From contig JAUSJA010000008.1 in assembly GCA_030647905.1 (NCBI GenBank), positions 1 through 64,000 of the forward strand: a stretch of DNA of 64,000 bases, in the 5' to 3' direction. Of the stretch, positions 24,799 to 34,462 are shown in pieces. The DNA comes from Gemmatimonadaceae bacterium (GTDB taxonomy: Bacteria; Gemmatimonadota; Gemmatimonadetes; Gemmatimonadales; Gemmatimonadaceae). The position numbers were made by a program, and so were the translations under genes. The notes beneath the pieces were generated by a model that worked only from the letters and a program-made list of their open reading frames with translations, was not told the origin of the DNA and did not search any database. Every line of letters begins with the position of its first letter. Within the stretch, counting starts at the first letter, position 1.

Positions 24799-26181
24799 AT
24801 GACTGAGCCGCGTCCCGACAACACGCGTCCGATTCATTTCGTTGGCATCGCCGGTGCCGGCATGAGCGCGCTGGCGGAGCTGTACGTGAGGCGCGGCTAT
24901 CTCGTCACCGGCTGCGACACCAACGTCGCATCGGTTGGCGACCTCGTGCGGCTCGGGATCCCCGTCGCGCAGGGCCACGACCCGGCCCACGTCGAAGGGG
25001 CCGCCGAAGTCATCGTAACGTCGGCCGTGCGGCGTGACCATCCCGAGCTCGTGCGCGCGCGCGAACTCGGCATTCCCGTCACGCGCCGCGCCGAAGCGCT
25101 TGGTCGCGCCGTCTCCGGCGGGCAACTGGTGGGAGTCGCCGGCACGCATGGAAAGACGACCACGACCGTAATGACTACACAGGCTCTCGCCGCGGCGGGG
25201 ATGGAGCCGACTGGAATCGCGGGTGGTCGCGTCGGCGCGTGGAACGGCAACATCAGCGAGGGAAGCGATCGCCTGTTCGTCGTCGAAGCCGACGAATATG
25301 ACAGGTCGTTCCATGCTCTCGCTCCGACTGTCGCGGTCGTCACGAACATGGAAGCGGACCACCTCGACATATATCCAGGCGGAATCGAAGAAATCCGTGC
25401 GGCATTCGCGCAATACATCCGCGGTGCCCGTGCGATTGTTCTCTGTGCTGACGACTATGGAGCGTCCACGCTGCCCACACCGAGCACTGCCGAGGTGATC
25501 CGGTACGGGACACATCCGGGCGAGGTCCGGCTCGTTGCGCACGCGATCGAGCCGTTGCCCGGAGGGTCGCGCTACCTCTGCATGTACGACGGGAAAGAGC
25601 TCGGAGAAGTTCGGCTTGGCGTGCCGGGCATGCACAACGTTCGCAACTCCCTCGCCGCCATTGCTTCCGGTCTGGCACTCGGCGCCGAGCTTGGACGGAT
25701 GACGCCGGGGCTCGAGTCGTTCACGGGAGTCGAGAGGCGATTTCAGGTGATCGGCGAAGTGCGCGGCGCGACGATCATAGACGACTACGCGCATCACCCG
25801 ACGGAGATCGAGGCGACTCTCGAAGCGGCGCGATCAGCCTTCCCGAACCGGCGGATCATCGCCGCGTTTCAACCGCATCTCTATTCGCGAACGCGCGACT
25901 TCCACGTGGAGTTCGCACGCGCGCTTTCGCGCGCTGACATGGTTTTTCTCTGCAGCCTGTATCCCGCACGCGAGGAGCCGATCGAGGGAGTGTCGTCCGA
26001 TATGATCGCCTCTCCGATGAGGGATGCGGGAAGCGCACCGGTATGGGAAGGCCCGCGGGACGAGCTTGCGCACGCGCTCCTGAAAGTGGTCAGGCCGGGC
26101 GACGTCGTGATCACGATCGGCGCCGGTGATATCACCGCCACCGGTCCGGAGCTGCTGTCGCTGCTCGAGCAGAGCGCATGA
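24799..26181 (+). CDS. murC: UDP-MurNAc:L-alanine ligase
   Basis: First amino-acid ligase of the murein precursor pathway. 460 residues: IHFVGIAGAGMSALAEL at the N-terminus, ATP loop VAGTHGKTTTTVM, EADEYDRSFHALAPT, AVVTNMEADHLD, IIDDYAHHPTEIEATL and IAAFQPHLYSRT. The stop overlaps ftsQ (ATGA). In many dcw clusters murB and ddl lie between murC and ftsQ. Neither is here. Confidence 0.97.
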   Translation: MTEPRPDNTRPIHFVGIAGAGMSALAELYVRRGYLVTGCDTNVASVGDLVRLGIPVAQGHDPAHVEGAAEVIVTSAVRRDHPELVRARELGIPVTRRAEALGRAVSGGQLVGVAGTHGKTTTTVMTTQALAAAGMEPTGIAGGRVGAWNGNISEGSDRLFVVEADEYDRSFHALAPTVAVVTNMEADHLDIYPGGIEEIRAAFAQYIRGARAIVLCADDYGASTLPTPSTAEVIRYGTHPGEVRLVAHAIEPLPGGSRYLCMYDGKELGEVRLGVPGMHNVRNSLAAIASGLALGAELGRMTPGLESFTGVERRFQVIGEVRGATIIDDYAHHPTEIEATLEAARSAFPNRRIIAAFQPHLYSRTRDFHVEFARALSRADMVFLCSLYPAREEPIEGVSSDMIASPMRDAGSAPVWEGPRDELAHALLKVVRPGDVVITIGAGDITATGPELLSLLEQSA

Positions 26182-26981
26182 CAGGTCCGCTTCCGCTCGA
26201 GGGCGAAGCCCCGAGAACGACCGGCAAATGGAAGCTGATCGCGCTGATCGTACTTCTGCTGCTGATTGCGCCCGCGTCGTGGCTCGCCCGCCGCGGAGCT
26301 TCGAAGCTCGCATTCTTCCATCTCAGAACGGTGTCGGTCGAGGGTACGCGATATCTGAAGCCGGAGACAGTGATGCAGCATCTGGCGCTCGATACGACGC
26401 GCTCCGTCTGGGACGACACAGGTCCGCTCGCCGTGAAACTGCGCCTCATGTCACAGGTGAGCGAAGTGCGCATCACCCGGAAACTCCCGGGCACCCTCGT
26501 CGTGACGATCAGGGAAAATCTTCCCGTCGCGCTGGCGCCGAGCCCGCGGGGACTCGAGGCGGTGGACGGCACGGGAACGGTGCTTCCGATAGACCCGACT
26601 CGCGACGATCTGGACCTGCCCATCGCTGCACAGCGTGACAAGTCGATCCTTTCGCTGCTCGCCGACGCCCGCGCTCGCAATCCGATGCTTTTTCGCCGTA
26701 TCAGCGAGATCGCGCGCGACGGCAGGGACGGATTGGTGCTGAGTCTTGTGCCGCTTGGCCGGCCGCAGGCGGAGACGCCGGAGCCCTCGGCCGACAGCGC
26801 ATCGGCGGCGAACGCAGTCGCTGTGGCGCCGCCCTCTCTTCGCGTTCGCGCCTCGCTGGGGGTGTCCGTCTCGCGATTGGCCGATATCTTTCCCGTCGAG
26901 TCAGACCTTCTGCGGCGCCGGGCTAATGTCGCCGAGCTCGACCTACGCTACCGTGATCAAGTGATCGCAAGGCTTCAATGA
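26178..26981 (+). CDS. ftsQ: Cell division protein FtsQ (DivIB-type)
   Basis: Bitopic septum-complex protein linking FtsA/FtsZ and FtsI/FtsW. 267 residues: cytosolic tail, one helix (about 18-37, LIALIVLLLLIAPASWLA), POTRA domain (about 46-110; FFHLRTVSVEGTRYLKPETV...) and a beta domain carrying VTIRENLPVAL. A low-complexity Ala/Ser/Pro insertion (about 195-215) is extra. Position between murC and ftsA and the topology support the call. Confidence 0.92.
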   Translation: MTGPLPLEGEAPRTTGKWKLIALIVLLLLIAPASWLARRGASKLAFFHLRTVSVEGTRYLKPETVMQHLALDTTRSVWDDTGPLAVKLRLMSQVSEVRITRKLPGTLVVTIRENLPVALAPSPRGLEAVDGTGTVLPIDPTRDDLDLPIAAQRDKSILSLLADARARNPMLFRRISEIARDGRDGLVLSLVPLGRPQAETPEPSADSASAANAVAVAPPSLRVRASLGVSVSRLADIFPVESDLLRRRANVAELDLRYRDQVIARLQ

Positions 26982-28237
26982 ATCCTGAACGTGTCATCGC
27001 CGGTCTCGATATAGGGTCCGCGAAAACAACGGTGGTCATCGCGGAAGCGACAGGCGATCTCCAGCGTCGGACATCCCTGAGGATTCTGGGCGTAGGGCAG
27101 GCGAGAACCACCGGTCTTCGCCGCGGTATCGTCGCCGACATCGAGGAGACCACGCGCTCGATCAAGAAGGCAATCGAAGATGCCGAGCGCATGGCGGGAA
27201 CGAAGATCGAGTCCCTCTACGCCGGCATCGCGGGCGAGCACGTGCGGGCGATGACGAGCACGGGAATCGTCGCCGTCAATGGCGACGAGATCTCGAGGGC
27301 GGACGTGAATCGCGCCAACGAAGTTGCCCGCGCCCAGCCAATCCCGCAGGATCGCGAGCTCCTCCATGCCATTCCCCAGGAATACACGGTAGACAAGAAC
27401 CATGGGATCAGGGATCCGATCGGGATGATCGGGACCCGCCTCGAGACCGAGATGTACCTCGTGACGATCGGCAGCTCGCCGGCAATGAATCTCCGCAAGT
27501 CGGTCGAGAGGGCGGGGTATCACGTGAAGGAGCTCGTGCTCGAGCCGCTGGCGAGCGCACTGGCCGTCCTCACCGAGGACGAGAAGGAACTGGGAGTCGC
27601 TCTCGTGGAGATGGGCGCCGGCACGACCGACGTCGCGATCTTCCACGAGGGAAAGATCCGTCACCTCGCGACGGTGAGCTTCGGTGGCAGCAACGTCACG
27701 AGCGACATCGTGCAGGGGATCGGCGTGACCCAGGCAGACGCCGAACGGCTGAAGGAGCGCTACGGATGCGCGTACGAGCCGATGGTGGACCCCGACGACG
27801 TCGTGGAGCTGCCCAGCACCGTGGCACAGGGTGAGAGACACATCCCGCGCGAGGTTCTCGCCCACATCATCCACCAGCGCATAGACGAGATCTTCTCGCT
27901 GGTGCACGGCGAGATTCAGCGCGCCGGGTATGCCAACCGGTTGAGCGGAGGCGTCGTCGTTACCGGCGGAGCGGCCGCCATGCAGGGTGTGGCGGAGCTG
28001 GCGACCGACGTGTTCGGCACCGGCGTCCGGATCGGACTGCCGACCGAGAACGTGGGCGGTCTCAGTGATTCGGTCGAAGCCCCGCGTTTCTCGACGGTGG
28101 TCGGTCTGGCGCTTTATGGAGCCAACCGGATGGCGATCGGGGGTGCTTCAGCGGGCGGAAAACGGCGCGCGATTTCTTCGCCCAACATGGATCGTTTCGT
28201 GCAGCGTGTGAAGACCTGGCTTCAGGATTTTTTCTAG
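26978..28237 (+). CDS. ftsA: Cell division protein FtsA
   Basis: Actin-like ATPase that tethers FtsZ to the membrane. 419 residues: phosphate 1 motif IAGLDIGSAKTTVVI, SHS2 insertion, VEMGAGTTDVAIF (phosphate 2), GGVVVTGGAAAMQGV (adenosine), and a C-terminal amphipathic helix RFVQRVKTWLQDFF that would bind the membrane. It overlaps ftsQ by four bases (ATGA). A 218-base gap with a promoter candidate separates it from ftsZ. Confidence 0.97.
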   Translation: MNPERVIAGLDIGSAKTTVVIAEATGDLQRRTSLRILGVGQARTTGLRRGIVADIEETTRSIKKAIEDAERMAGTKIESLYAGIAGEHVRAMTSTGIVAVNGDEISRADVNRANEVARAQPIPQDRELLHAIPQEYTVDKNHGIRDPIGMIGTRLETEMYLVTIGSSPAMNLRKSVERAGYHVKELVLEPLASALAVLTEDEKELGVALVEMGAGTTDVAIFHEGKIRHLATVSFGGSNVTSDIVQGIGVTQADAERLKERYGCAYEPMVDPDDVVELPSTVAQGERHIPREVLAHIIHQRIDEIFSLVHGEIQRAGYANRLSGGVVVTGGAAAMQGVAELATDVFGTGVRIGLPTENVGGLSDSVEAPRFSTVVGLALYGANRMAIGGASAGGKRRAISSPNMDRFVQRVKTWLQDFF

Positions 28238-28378
28238 ACGGCTCGAACTCCGGCAAGTCGAGCAGGCACCGGCTGTTGGCTGTGTCCACATCATAAAGTT
28301 TCCCGGTCCGCTGCCATTGTGGGAAATCGGCGCGCGCGGCCGCCGGTAAGAATCTTCACGCGATAGGCCGATTGGCTA

Positions 28379-28409
28379 TTGGATGAGGCGAGGGAAACGC
28401 ATATATATT
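28379..28409 (+). promoter_or_regulatory. Candidate ftsZ promoter
   Basis: In the 218-base ftsA-ftsZ gap, TTGGAT (28379-28384) lies 17 bases before TATATA (28402-28407), in an AT-rich island (CATATATATTG) that stands out from the GC-rich surroundings. The gap is the largest in the cluster and would allow ftsZ extra transcription. Confidence 0.5.
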
Positions 28410-28455
28410 GGCCGTCCGCTCTTCCCCACCCAGAAGCTTCGGAGTACCCCGCCTG

Positions 28456-29661
28456 ATGAATTTCGAGTTTGAGGAGAGCGCGTCCCAGATTGCTCGCATG
28501 AAGGTCGTGGGCGTTGGCGGTGGTGGTGGCAACGCCGTCAACCGGATGATCGAGGAGCGGCTTTCGGGCGTCGAGTTCATCTCGATCAATACTGACGCGC
28601 AGGCCCTTCTCAACTCGAAATCCGACGTAAAGATCCAGATCGGGAAGAAGCTTACGCGCGGGCTTGGCGCCGGAGCTCGTCCCGAGATCGGCAAGCAGGC
28701 TATCGAGGAGAATCGCGAGGAGGTGTCCTGCGCTCTCACCAATTCCGACCTGGTCTTCGTGACGTGCGGAATGGGCGGCGGTACGGGTACCGGCGCGGCG
28801 CCCACTATCTGCGAGCTGGCCCGCGAAGCGGGAGCCCTCACCGTCGGAATCGTGACGCGGCCATTCCTCTTCGAGGGACGGAAGCGGCTGCGCCAAGCGG
28901 AGCTCGGCATCGCCGAGATGCGGAAGCACGTGGACACGATGATCGTCGTGCCCAACGAGCGGCTGCTCGCCGTTGTCGGGAAGGGGATCCCGTTCCACGA
29001 CGCGCTCAAGAAAGCTGACGAGGTTCTGCTCCATGCGACGCAGGGAATCTCGACGCTGATCACCGTCACCGGATTGGTGAACGTCGATTTCGCCGATGTG
29101 CGCACGGTGATGCAGGAAGGCGGTTCCGCGCTCATGGGCACGGGAATCGGCCGCGGGGAGAACCGCGCGACGGACGCGGCGCAGCAGGCGATCGCCAGTC
29201 CGCTGCTCGACAACGTGTCCGTCTCCGGCGCCACCGGCGTGCTCGTCAACATCACCGGCGGCGACGACCTCACGCTCGGCGACGTGCACCAGATCGTCGA
29301 GATCGTGAAGGACGCCGTCGGCGAAGACGCCGAGATCATCTTCGGAACGGTGAATGAGAAGGCGATGCAGGGCGAGTGCCGCGTCACGGTCATCGCGACT
29401 GGTTTCGACAAGGCGCCGGCGCAGATTGCCGCCGCGGCCGCCAAGGAGCCGCATGCGGCGAAGTTTGGCACTCCCGTGATTCAGCTGCCGGTACGCGGCC
29501 GTGCCCCGACACTGCATGCCCGGAACATCGCGCCGAACGATCCAGCCCGCCGCGTTACCCCACTGTCCGGCCCGTCGTCATCCCCGGAGAAGTTGGACGG
29601 AAACGGTCAGGATCTCAGCGACATGGAGATTCCGACGTTTATTCGGAGACAGATGGATTGA
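28456..29661 (+). CDS. ftsZ: Cell division protein FtsZ
   Basis: Tubulin-like GTPase of the division ring. 401 residues: [15 protein letters not shown] (about 17-31), tubulin signature [14 protein letters not shown]7 loop [11 protein letters not shown], and a C-terminal peptide [12 protein letters not shown] that fits the FtsA/ZipA-binding tail. The linker (about 335-385) is Pro/Ala/Arg-rich. ATG 28456 is preceded by CGGAG. The further-upstream frame start at 28408 would put residues over the promoter candidate. Confidence 0.97.
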   Translation: MNFEFEESASQIARMKVVGVGGGGGNAVNRMIEERLSGVEFISINTDAQALLNSKSDVKIQIGKKLTRGLGAGARPEIGKQAIEENREEVSCALTNSDLVFVTCGMGGGTGTGAAPTICELAREAGALTVGIVTRPFLFEGRKRLRQAELGIAEMRKHVDTMIVVPNERLLAVVGKGIPFHDALKKADEVLLHATQGISTLITVTGLVNVDFADVRTVMQEGGSALMGTGIGRGENRATDAAQQAIASPLLDNVSVSGATGVLVNITGGDDLTLGDVHQIVEIVKDAVGEDAEIIFGTVNEKAMQGECRVTVIATGFDKAPAQIAAAAAKEPHAAKFGTPVIQLPVRGRAPTLHARNIAPNDPARRVTPLSGPSSSPEKLDGNGQDLSDMEIPTFIRRQMD

Positions 29662-30740
29662 CGGTTCGCAGCGCACGTGCAGTCACGTATTCGGTAGTCG
29701 GCCTGTTTACGATCTTCGCGGTGCGCATGACGCCGCCGATCGCCCGCACACCGGGCACCCGCGCACTCGGCGGGTTCAGCAGTCAGACCTACACGAACAA
29801 CCCCGATGAATTGGCGGCCGCTCCCGCAATGGCTCCGGTCATCGTTGAGCCGACCGAGTCGATGGTCGCACCGGTTGTCGTCGTTGCGTCGAACAAGGTG
29901 AAGGTTGACACGGTTACTGTAAGCGGCGTCATCCAGTCGAGCCTCTTCTCGGCGCTCGACAAGAGCAGTGGTGCCTCGCTCCCGCGGTCCGCTCGCGCCG
30001 AGCTCGCGTTCTCGCTCGCCGACATCTTCGAGTACCGCGTGGACATGAGCAGGGATCTGCAGGTCGGCGACAAATTCCACATTCTCGTGGAGCGACTGCA
30101 GAAGCCCAACGGCGCTATCATCATCAACAAGGTCCTCGGCGCGCGGCTCGCGCTGTCGGGGAGCGAGATCGAGGCGATCCGCTTCGAGAGCCGCGCGGCC
30201 AGCGGGCAGTACTTCGACGGTGGAGGCAAGTCGCTGCGCGCTTCGTTCCTGCGCGCCCCGGTCGCATTCCGCCGCGTCTCCAGCATCTTCGGCGGACGCC
30301 GTCATCCCGTCCTCGGTATCTGGCGAAAGCACAGGGGCACTGATTACGCGGCGTCCATGGGCACACCGGTGCGATCCATCGGCGACGGAGTGGTCATCTT
30401 CGCCGGCCGGAAGGGTGGTTACGGAAACGTCATAGATATCCGTCACCGCAACGGATTCGTCAGTCGTTATGGGCACCTGAGGAATTTCGCGAAGGGAATC
30501 CGAGCCGGCACCCGCGTCTCGATAGGCAGCACCATCGGCGGCGTCGGACAAAGCGGCCTGGCGACCGGTCCGCACCTGCACTTCGAGGTGCTTGTCAACG
30601 GCGTCCAGCGCGACCCGCGGGTCGCCCTCAAGATGAAGGGAGGCGAGCCGATCCCGTCATCCGAGCGAGGCGTCTTCCAGCAGCTCCGGAGCCGCACCCT
30701 CGCCACCTTCGCTTCGTCGAGCCCCACCGCCAGCAACTGA
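29658..30740 (+). CDS. M23 family metallopeptidase
   Basis: Putative murein endopeptidase or an EnvC-like activator. 360 residues from TTG 29658 (overlaps the ftsZ stop, TTGA). N-terminal hydrophobic stretch ([13 protein letters not shown]) acts as signal or anchor. A Csd3/OapA-like middle domain ([16 protein letters not shown]...) is followed by the LytM domain with zinc ligands in HRGTDYA and HLHFEV and the core [10 protein letters not shown]. The Csd3-type layout (SPOR-like middle plus M23) matches DD-endopeptidases. Coupling to ftsZ suggests a role in septal wall processing. Confidence 0.9.
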   Translation: MTVRSARAVTYSVVGLFTIFAVRMTPPIARTPGTRALGGFSSQTYTNNPDELAAAPAMAPVIVEPTESMVAPVVVVASNKVKVDTVTVSGVIQSSLFSALDKSSGASLPRSARAELAFSLADIFEYRVDMSRDLQVGDKFHILVERLQKPNGAIIINKVLGARLALSGSEIEAIRFESRAASGQYFDGGGKSLRASFLRAPVAFRRVSSIFGGRRHPVLGIWRKHRGTDYAASMGTPVRSIGDGVVIFAGRKGGYGNVIDIRHRNGFVSRYGHLRNFAKGIRAGTRVSIGSTIGGVGQSGLATGPHLHFEVLVNGVQRDPRVALKMKGGEPIPSSERGVFQQLRSRTLATFASSSPTASN

Positions 30741-30742
30741 TT

Positions 30743-30772
30743 CCGCGCACCTGAGCACGACTCGGTGCGCGG
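30743..30772 (+). terminator. GC-rich hairpin after the M23 gene
   Basis: A 9-bp stem CCGCGCACC/GGTGCGCGG, extended by GAG/CTC with one bulged T, begins 2 bases after the stop codon. No T tract follows, so it may stabilise the 3' end or attenuate rather than terminate outright. Downstream ftsY has no strong promoter that I can see. Confidence 0.4.
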
Positions 30773-30893
30773 CTGCATCGGCGCGTATGGCACGCAGCCA
30801 CGAACGCGATCTCGCTACAGTCCCATCTCAGGCGCACCGCCCCGGACTGTTATCTTTCATCGCGCAGCGATTCTTCCACCTCTGAACAGCAGC

Positions 30894-31826
30894 ATGCCAC
30901 GGATTCTCAGACGTGCCGGCGACGTTCCGATACGCTCGCTATGGCAGCGGGTCAAGGACGTCGCTATGCTCGACGTCACGACGCTTGCGCGTGGCGGGAG
31001 CATTCAGGGATCCCTCGAAAAACTCGAGGAAGTTCTCATCGAGGCGGATTTCGGCGTGGCGACCAGTATGCGGCTCGTCGAGGACGTCGAGAGGATGGCG
31101 AAGCGCGGTGAGGTGCGTTCGCAGGACGATTTCCTCCGTGCACTCGAGGAAGGCGTTGCGCGGTCGCTGGGCGCCGATACGGACGACTCTTCGATGCATT
31201 TCGCCGCGGAGCGTCCGACGGTGGTTCTCGTAATCGGCGTCAACGGCGCGGGGAAGACGACCTTCATCGGCAAGCTCGCGGCGCTGATGCAGGCGCGCGG
31301 GAAGAAGACTCTGGTCGGCGCCGCGGACACGTTCCGCGCCGGGGCGGTCGATCAGCTCAGGCGCTGGGCCGAGAGGAGCGGTGCCGAGTTCGTCGGCGCG
31401 AAGGCGGAGAGTGATCCGGCCTCCGTAGCGTTCAACGCAATAGATGCAGGGGTCACGCGCGGCTCCGACGTCGTCATCATTGACACGGCCGGACGACTGC
31501 ACACGAGCTCCGGCCTGATGGAGGAGCTGAAAAAAATCCATCGCGTGATCGCCCGGCGCATTCCTGGCGCGCCGCACGAGACGCTCCTCGTCCTCGATGC
31601 CACCATCGGCCAGAACGCGCTGGCACAGGCGCGGACCTTCTCGGAGGCGATCCCCATAACCGGGCTCGTGATGACGAAACTCGACGGTACCGCGCGCGGC
31701 GGAATCGTCGTCGCCGTTCGCGAGGCGCTGGGCGTTCCCGTGAAGTTCATCGGAACTGGAGAGACGATCGCTGACATCGAGCCGTTCAATCCCGTGGCAT
31801 TCGCTGCGAAGCTGGTCGAGGGATAG
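30894..31826 (+). CDS. ftsY: Signal recognition particle receptor FtsY
   Basis: SRP GTPase that docks ribosome-nascent chains at the membrane. 310 residues: short N domain, P-loop GVNGAGKTT (115-123), AADTFRAGAVDQL, IDTAGRLHT and TKLDGTARGG. It lacks the long acidic A domain of E. coli FtsY, as in many bacteria. ATG 30894 chosen because it gives the usual N-domain start. The frame is open upstream to 30765 without a credible start signal. Confidence 0.95.
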   Translation: MPRILRRAGDVPIRSLWQRVKDVAMLDVTTLARGGSIQGSLEKLEEVLIEADFGVATSMRLVEDVERMAKRGEVRSQDDFLRALEEGVARSLGADTDDSSMHFAAERPTVVLVIGVNGAGKTTFIGKLAALMQARGKKTLVGAADTFRAGAVDQLRRWAERSGAEFVGAKAESDPASVAFNAIDAGVTRGSDVVIIDTAGRLHTSSGLMEELKKIHRVIARRIPGAPHETLLVLDATIGQNALAQARTFSEAIPITGLVMTKLDGTARGGIVVAVREALGVPVKFIGTGETIADIEPFNPVAFAAKLVEG

Positions 31827-31829
31827 GCG

Positions 31830-33929
31830 TTGAGCGACGGCGAACGGCGAGGTTCGACGTCCGGAAAACTCTATCTCGACATGCCCGTCACCTATCTCAA
31901 AGGTGTCGGACCGATGCGGGCGGAGGCGCTCCGCAAGCTGGGGATCGTCACGGCGCGCGATCTCCTTTTTCACGTTCCGCACCGGTATGAAGACGCCAGC
32001 ACTGTCAGGCCGATATCGTCGCTCGAGCCGGGGATGGATGCGACGGTCATCGGCCGTGTCGTGTCGAAGGGCATCATTCCAACGCGGAAGGGCCTGCGCA
32101 TCTTCCAGGCGGTCGTGCGCGACGACAGTGGTATCATCGAGGCGTCCTGGCCGGGGCAGCCGTTCCTCGACCGCGTGATCTCCAGGGACGACACACTGCT
32201 GCTGACGGGCTCGGTGAGATTTTTCCACGGCCGTCAGCTCCAGCCGCGCGAATATGTGAATCTCGGAAGTGATCCCTCGGGAATCGCGGAAGGGCGCGTG
32301 CTGTCCGTCTATCCGGCGACCGAAGGACTGTCGTTCAAGGTCATTCGCGGAATCATCGAGTCGCACCTCGATGCTCTACTCCCGCTCGTGCGTGAGTATC
32401 TGCCGAAGGCGATGCTACGGCAATCGGCGCTTCCGCCGCTCGGCGACGCACTCCGCATGCTTCATCGTCCGGCATCCATTGCCGAAGCGGTGCGCGGCCG
32501 CGACCGGCTCGCCTACGAAGAGCTCCTGTTCATGAACATTCTTCAGCGTCGCGCCAACCGGCTCGCTCGCGAGCGCCGCACGGGAATCGCCTTCACCAAC
32601 CGGCGAGAGCTCACGTCCGCCCTTCGCGCCGCGCTTCCGTACACGCTCACCTCGGCGCAGACGACTGCCATACGAGAGATCTTCGCCGACATGTGCAGCG
32701 ATCGGAAAATGCACCGGCTGCTGCAAGGCGATGTCGGGAGCGGAAAAACGATCGTCGCACTCTTCGCCGCGCTTCTCGCCATGGAGAACGGTTACCAGGC
32801 GGCGATGATGGCTCCGACCGAGCTCCTTGCGGAGCAGCACTGCCAGACGATCTCGCAGCTCGTCGAGCCGCTCGGTATCCGGCCGCTTCTGTTGACGGGA
32901 AGTCTCACCACGCGGGAGCGGGCAGAAGCGGCGGCACGAATGTCTGCGGACGCGCCGCTTCTCGTGATCGGCACGCACGCCCTCGTGCAACAGAGCGTGG
33001 CCTTCGCGCGGCTTGGGTTCGTCGCCATAGACGAGCAGCACCGATTCGGAGTGGAGCACCGCGCCGCGCTCTCCGCGAAGGGCGATTCGCCCGATGTACT
33101 CCTGATGAGTGCGACACCGATCCCTCGCTCGCTCGCGCTGACTTACTACGGCGGCCTCGACGTCTCCACGCTGCGGGAGCGGCCCGCGGGCAGGCAGCCG
33201 GTCACGACTGTCATCCGCGCCGAGAAGGGGCGGGAGAAGGTGCTCGAGTTCGTGAAGCGCGAGACAGAAGCCGGCAGACAGGCGTACATCGTCTATCCCG
33301 TGATCGAGGAATCGGAGAAGACCGATCTCAAGGCCGCGACGACGATGTATCGGGAGCTTTCAACGGGTGTCTTCGACGGGAAGCGCGTGGCGCTGCTCCA
33401 TGGGCGGGTTTCCGCTTCCGAGCGGGAGGCTACGATGCGCGAGTTCCGGGATGGGTTGATAGACGTGCTCGTCGCCACCACCGTCATCGAGGTCGGCATT
33501 GACGTTCCCAACGCGACAGTGATGTTGATCGAGCATCCGGAGCGATTCGGGCTGTCGCAGATGCACCAGCTGCGCGGCCGCGTCGGACGCGGGGCCGAAG
33601 CGTCCTACTGTATCCTGCTCGGCGACTTCGGACCCGACGCCGCCGATCGTCTGCGAATCTTCGCCTCGACAGAAGACGGATTCGAGATCGCTCAGGCCGA
33701 TCTCCGCATTCGCGGAATGGGAAATCTTTTCGGCGAGCAGCAGAGTGGCGAAAGGACGTTTCGCATCGCCGATCTCGTTCGCGACGAGCGCCTCAACAGC
33801 GAAGCGCTCGAGGCGGCGGAAAAACTTCTTGACGACGATCCCGAGCTGGAAAAGAAAGAGCACGCCGGAATTCGTGGCGTGCTCTCGGCGCGATACGCGC
33901 GCGCGCTGCAGCTGTTCCGGGTCGGCTAG
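31830..33929 (+). CDS. recG: ATP-dependent DNA helicase RecG
   Basis: Branch-migrating helicase for stalled forks and recombination intermediates. 699 residues: wedge/OB domain (VTYLKGVGPMRAEAL..., VVRDDSGIIEASWPGQP), Walker A QGDVGSGKTIVAL (about 298-310), DEQH box near 400, QRxGRxGR-type motif VI (LRGRVGRGAEASYC) and the C-terminal hook. TTG 31830 lies 3 bases after the ftsY stop. Its stop shares CTAG with the reverse-strand lipoprotein gene. Confidence 0.96.
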   Translation: MSDGERRGSTSGKLYLDMPVTYLKGVGPMRAEALRKLGIVTARDLLFHVPHRYEDASTVRPISSLEPGMDATVIGRVVSKGIIPTRKGLRIFQAVVRDDSGIIEASWPGQPFLDRVISRDDTLLLTGSVRFFHGRQLQPREYVNLGSDPSGIAEGRVLSVYPATEGLSFKVIRGIIESHLDALLPLVREYLPKAMLRQSALPPLGDALRMLHRPASIAEAVRGRDRLAYEELLFMNILQRRANRLARERRTGIAFTNRRELTSALRAALPYTLTSAQTTAIREIFADMCSDRKMHRLLQGDVGSGKTIVALFAALLAMENGYQAAMMAPTELLAEQHCQTISQLVEPLGIRPLLLTGSLTTRERAEAAARMSADAPLLVIGTHALVQQSVAFARLGFVAIDEQHRFGVEHRAALSAKGDSPDVLLMSATPIPRSLALTYYGGLDVSTLRERPAGRQPVTTVIRAEKGREKVLEFVKRETEAGRQAYIVYPVIEESEKTDLKAATTMYRELSTGVFDGKRVALLHGRVSASEREATMREFRDGLIDVLVATTVIEVGIDVPNATVMLIEHPERFGLSQMHQLRGRVGRGAEASYCILLGDFGPDAADRLRIFASTEDGFEIAQADLRIRGMGNLFGEQQSGERTFRIADLVRDERLNSEALEAAEKLLDDDPELEKKEHAGIRGVLSARYARALQLFRVG

Positions 33930-34462
33930 CGGCTGGGGTTCGCCAGCCTCTTCTTGATGCGCTCCAGCTCCGCGTTCGCCTTCGCGAGCTGGTCCCGCAG
34001 CGTAGCGATCTCTTCCTCACGTGTGACCAAGACCGTGTCGCGTCCGACGATTTTTGGGGTGGCCTGCGCGAGCCGAAGCGTCAGCACCGTCTGCGCCATG
34101 CGCCTCAGCACCTGCGCCTGCGGCCGATACAACTTCGCGCCCGGCGTGGCGAGATAGATGTCGAGAGCATTGACTCCCTCAGCCATCGCGGCGGTCCTGT
34201 TGGCTGGATCGACCATGTACACTGCACGCCAGAACGATATCTCAGTCCCTTCGGTCGTCCCCTTCGCCTTGAGCGCGAAATCGGCCAGGATTCGGTCAGC
34301 TCCGGCGTAATCACCGGCTTCGATACGCTTGTTCGCCGACGCTACCACACCGGCGAATACCTCCGCGGGTGCTGGCGGCTTACCCGCCTGGCCTCTGCCG
34401 CAGCCGACGGTCAGCAGTGCTGCAATTACTGCGATTCTCCTGAACGGGGAGCTTCCGATCAA
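33926..34462 (-). CDS. Lipoprotein downstream of sensor kinase (QseG-like position)
   Basis: 178 residues with a lipobox (LLTVGC, Cys about residue 21), a helical domain resembling TPR (GDYAGADRILADFALKAKG, GVNALDIYLATPGAKL) and a C-terminal coiled coil (REEEIATLRDQLAKANAELERIKKRL). It starts inside the stop of the kinase gene (ATGA), so the two are co-translated. The arrangement recalls the qseE(glrK)-qseG pair of enterobacteria, where an outer-membrane lipoprotein controls the kinase. Homology is not proven. Confidence 0.8.
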   Translation of the reverse strand: MIGSSPFRRIAVIAALLTVGCGRGQAGKPPAPAEVFAGVVASANKRIEAGDYAGADRILADFALKAKGTTEGTEISFWRAVYMVDPANRTAAMAEGVNALDIYLATPGAKLYRPQAQVLRRMAQTVLTLRLAQATPKIVGRDTVLVTREEEIATLRDQLAKANAELERIKKRLANPSR

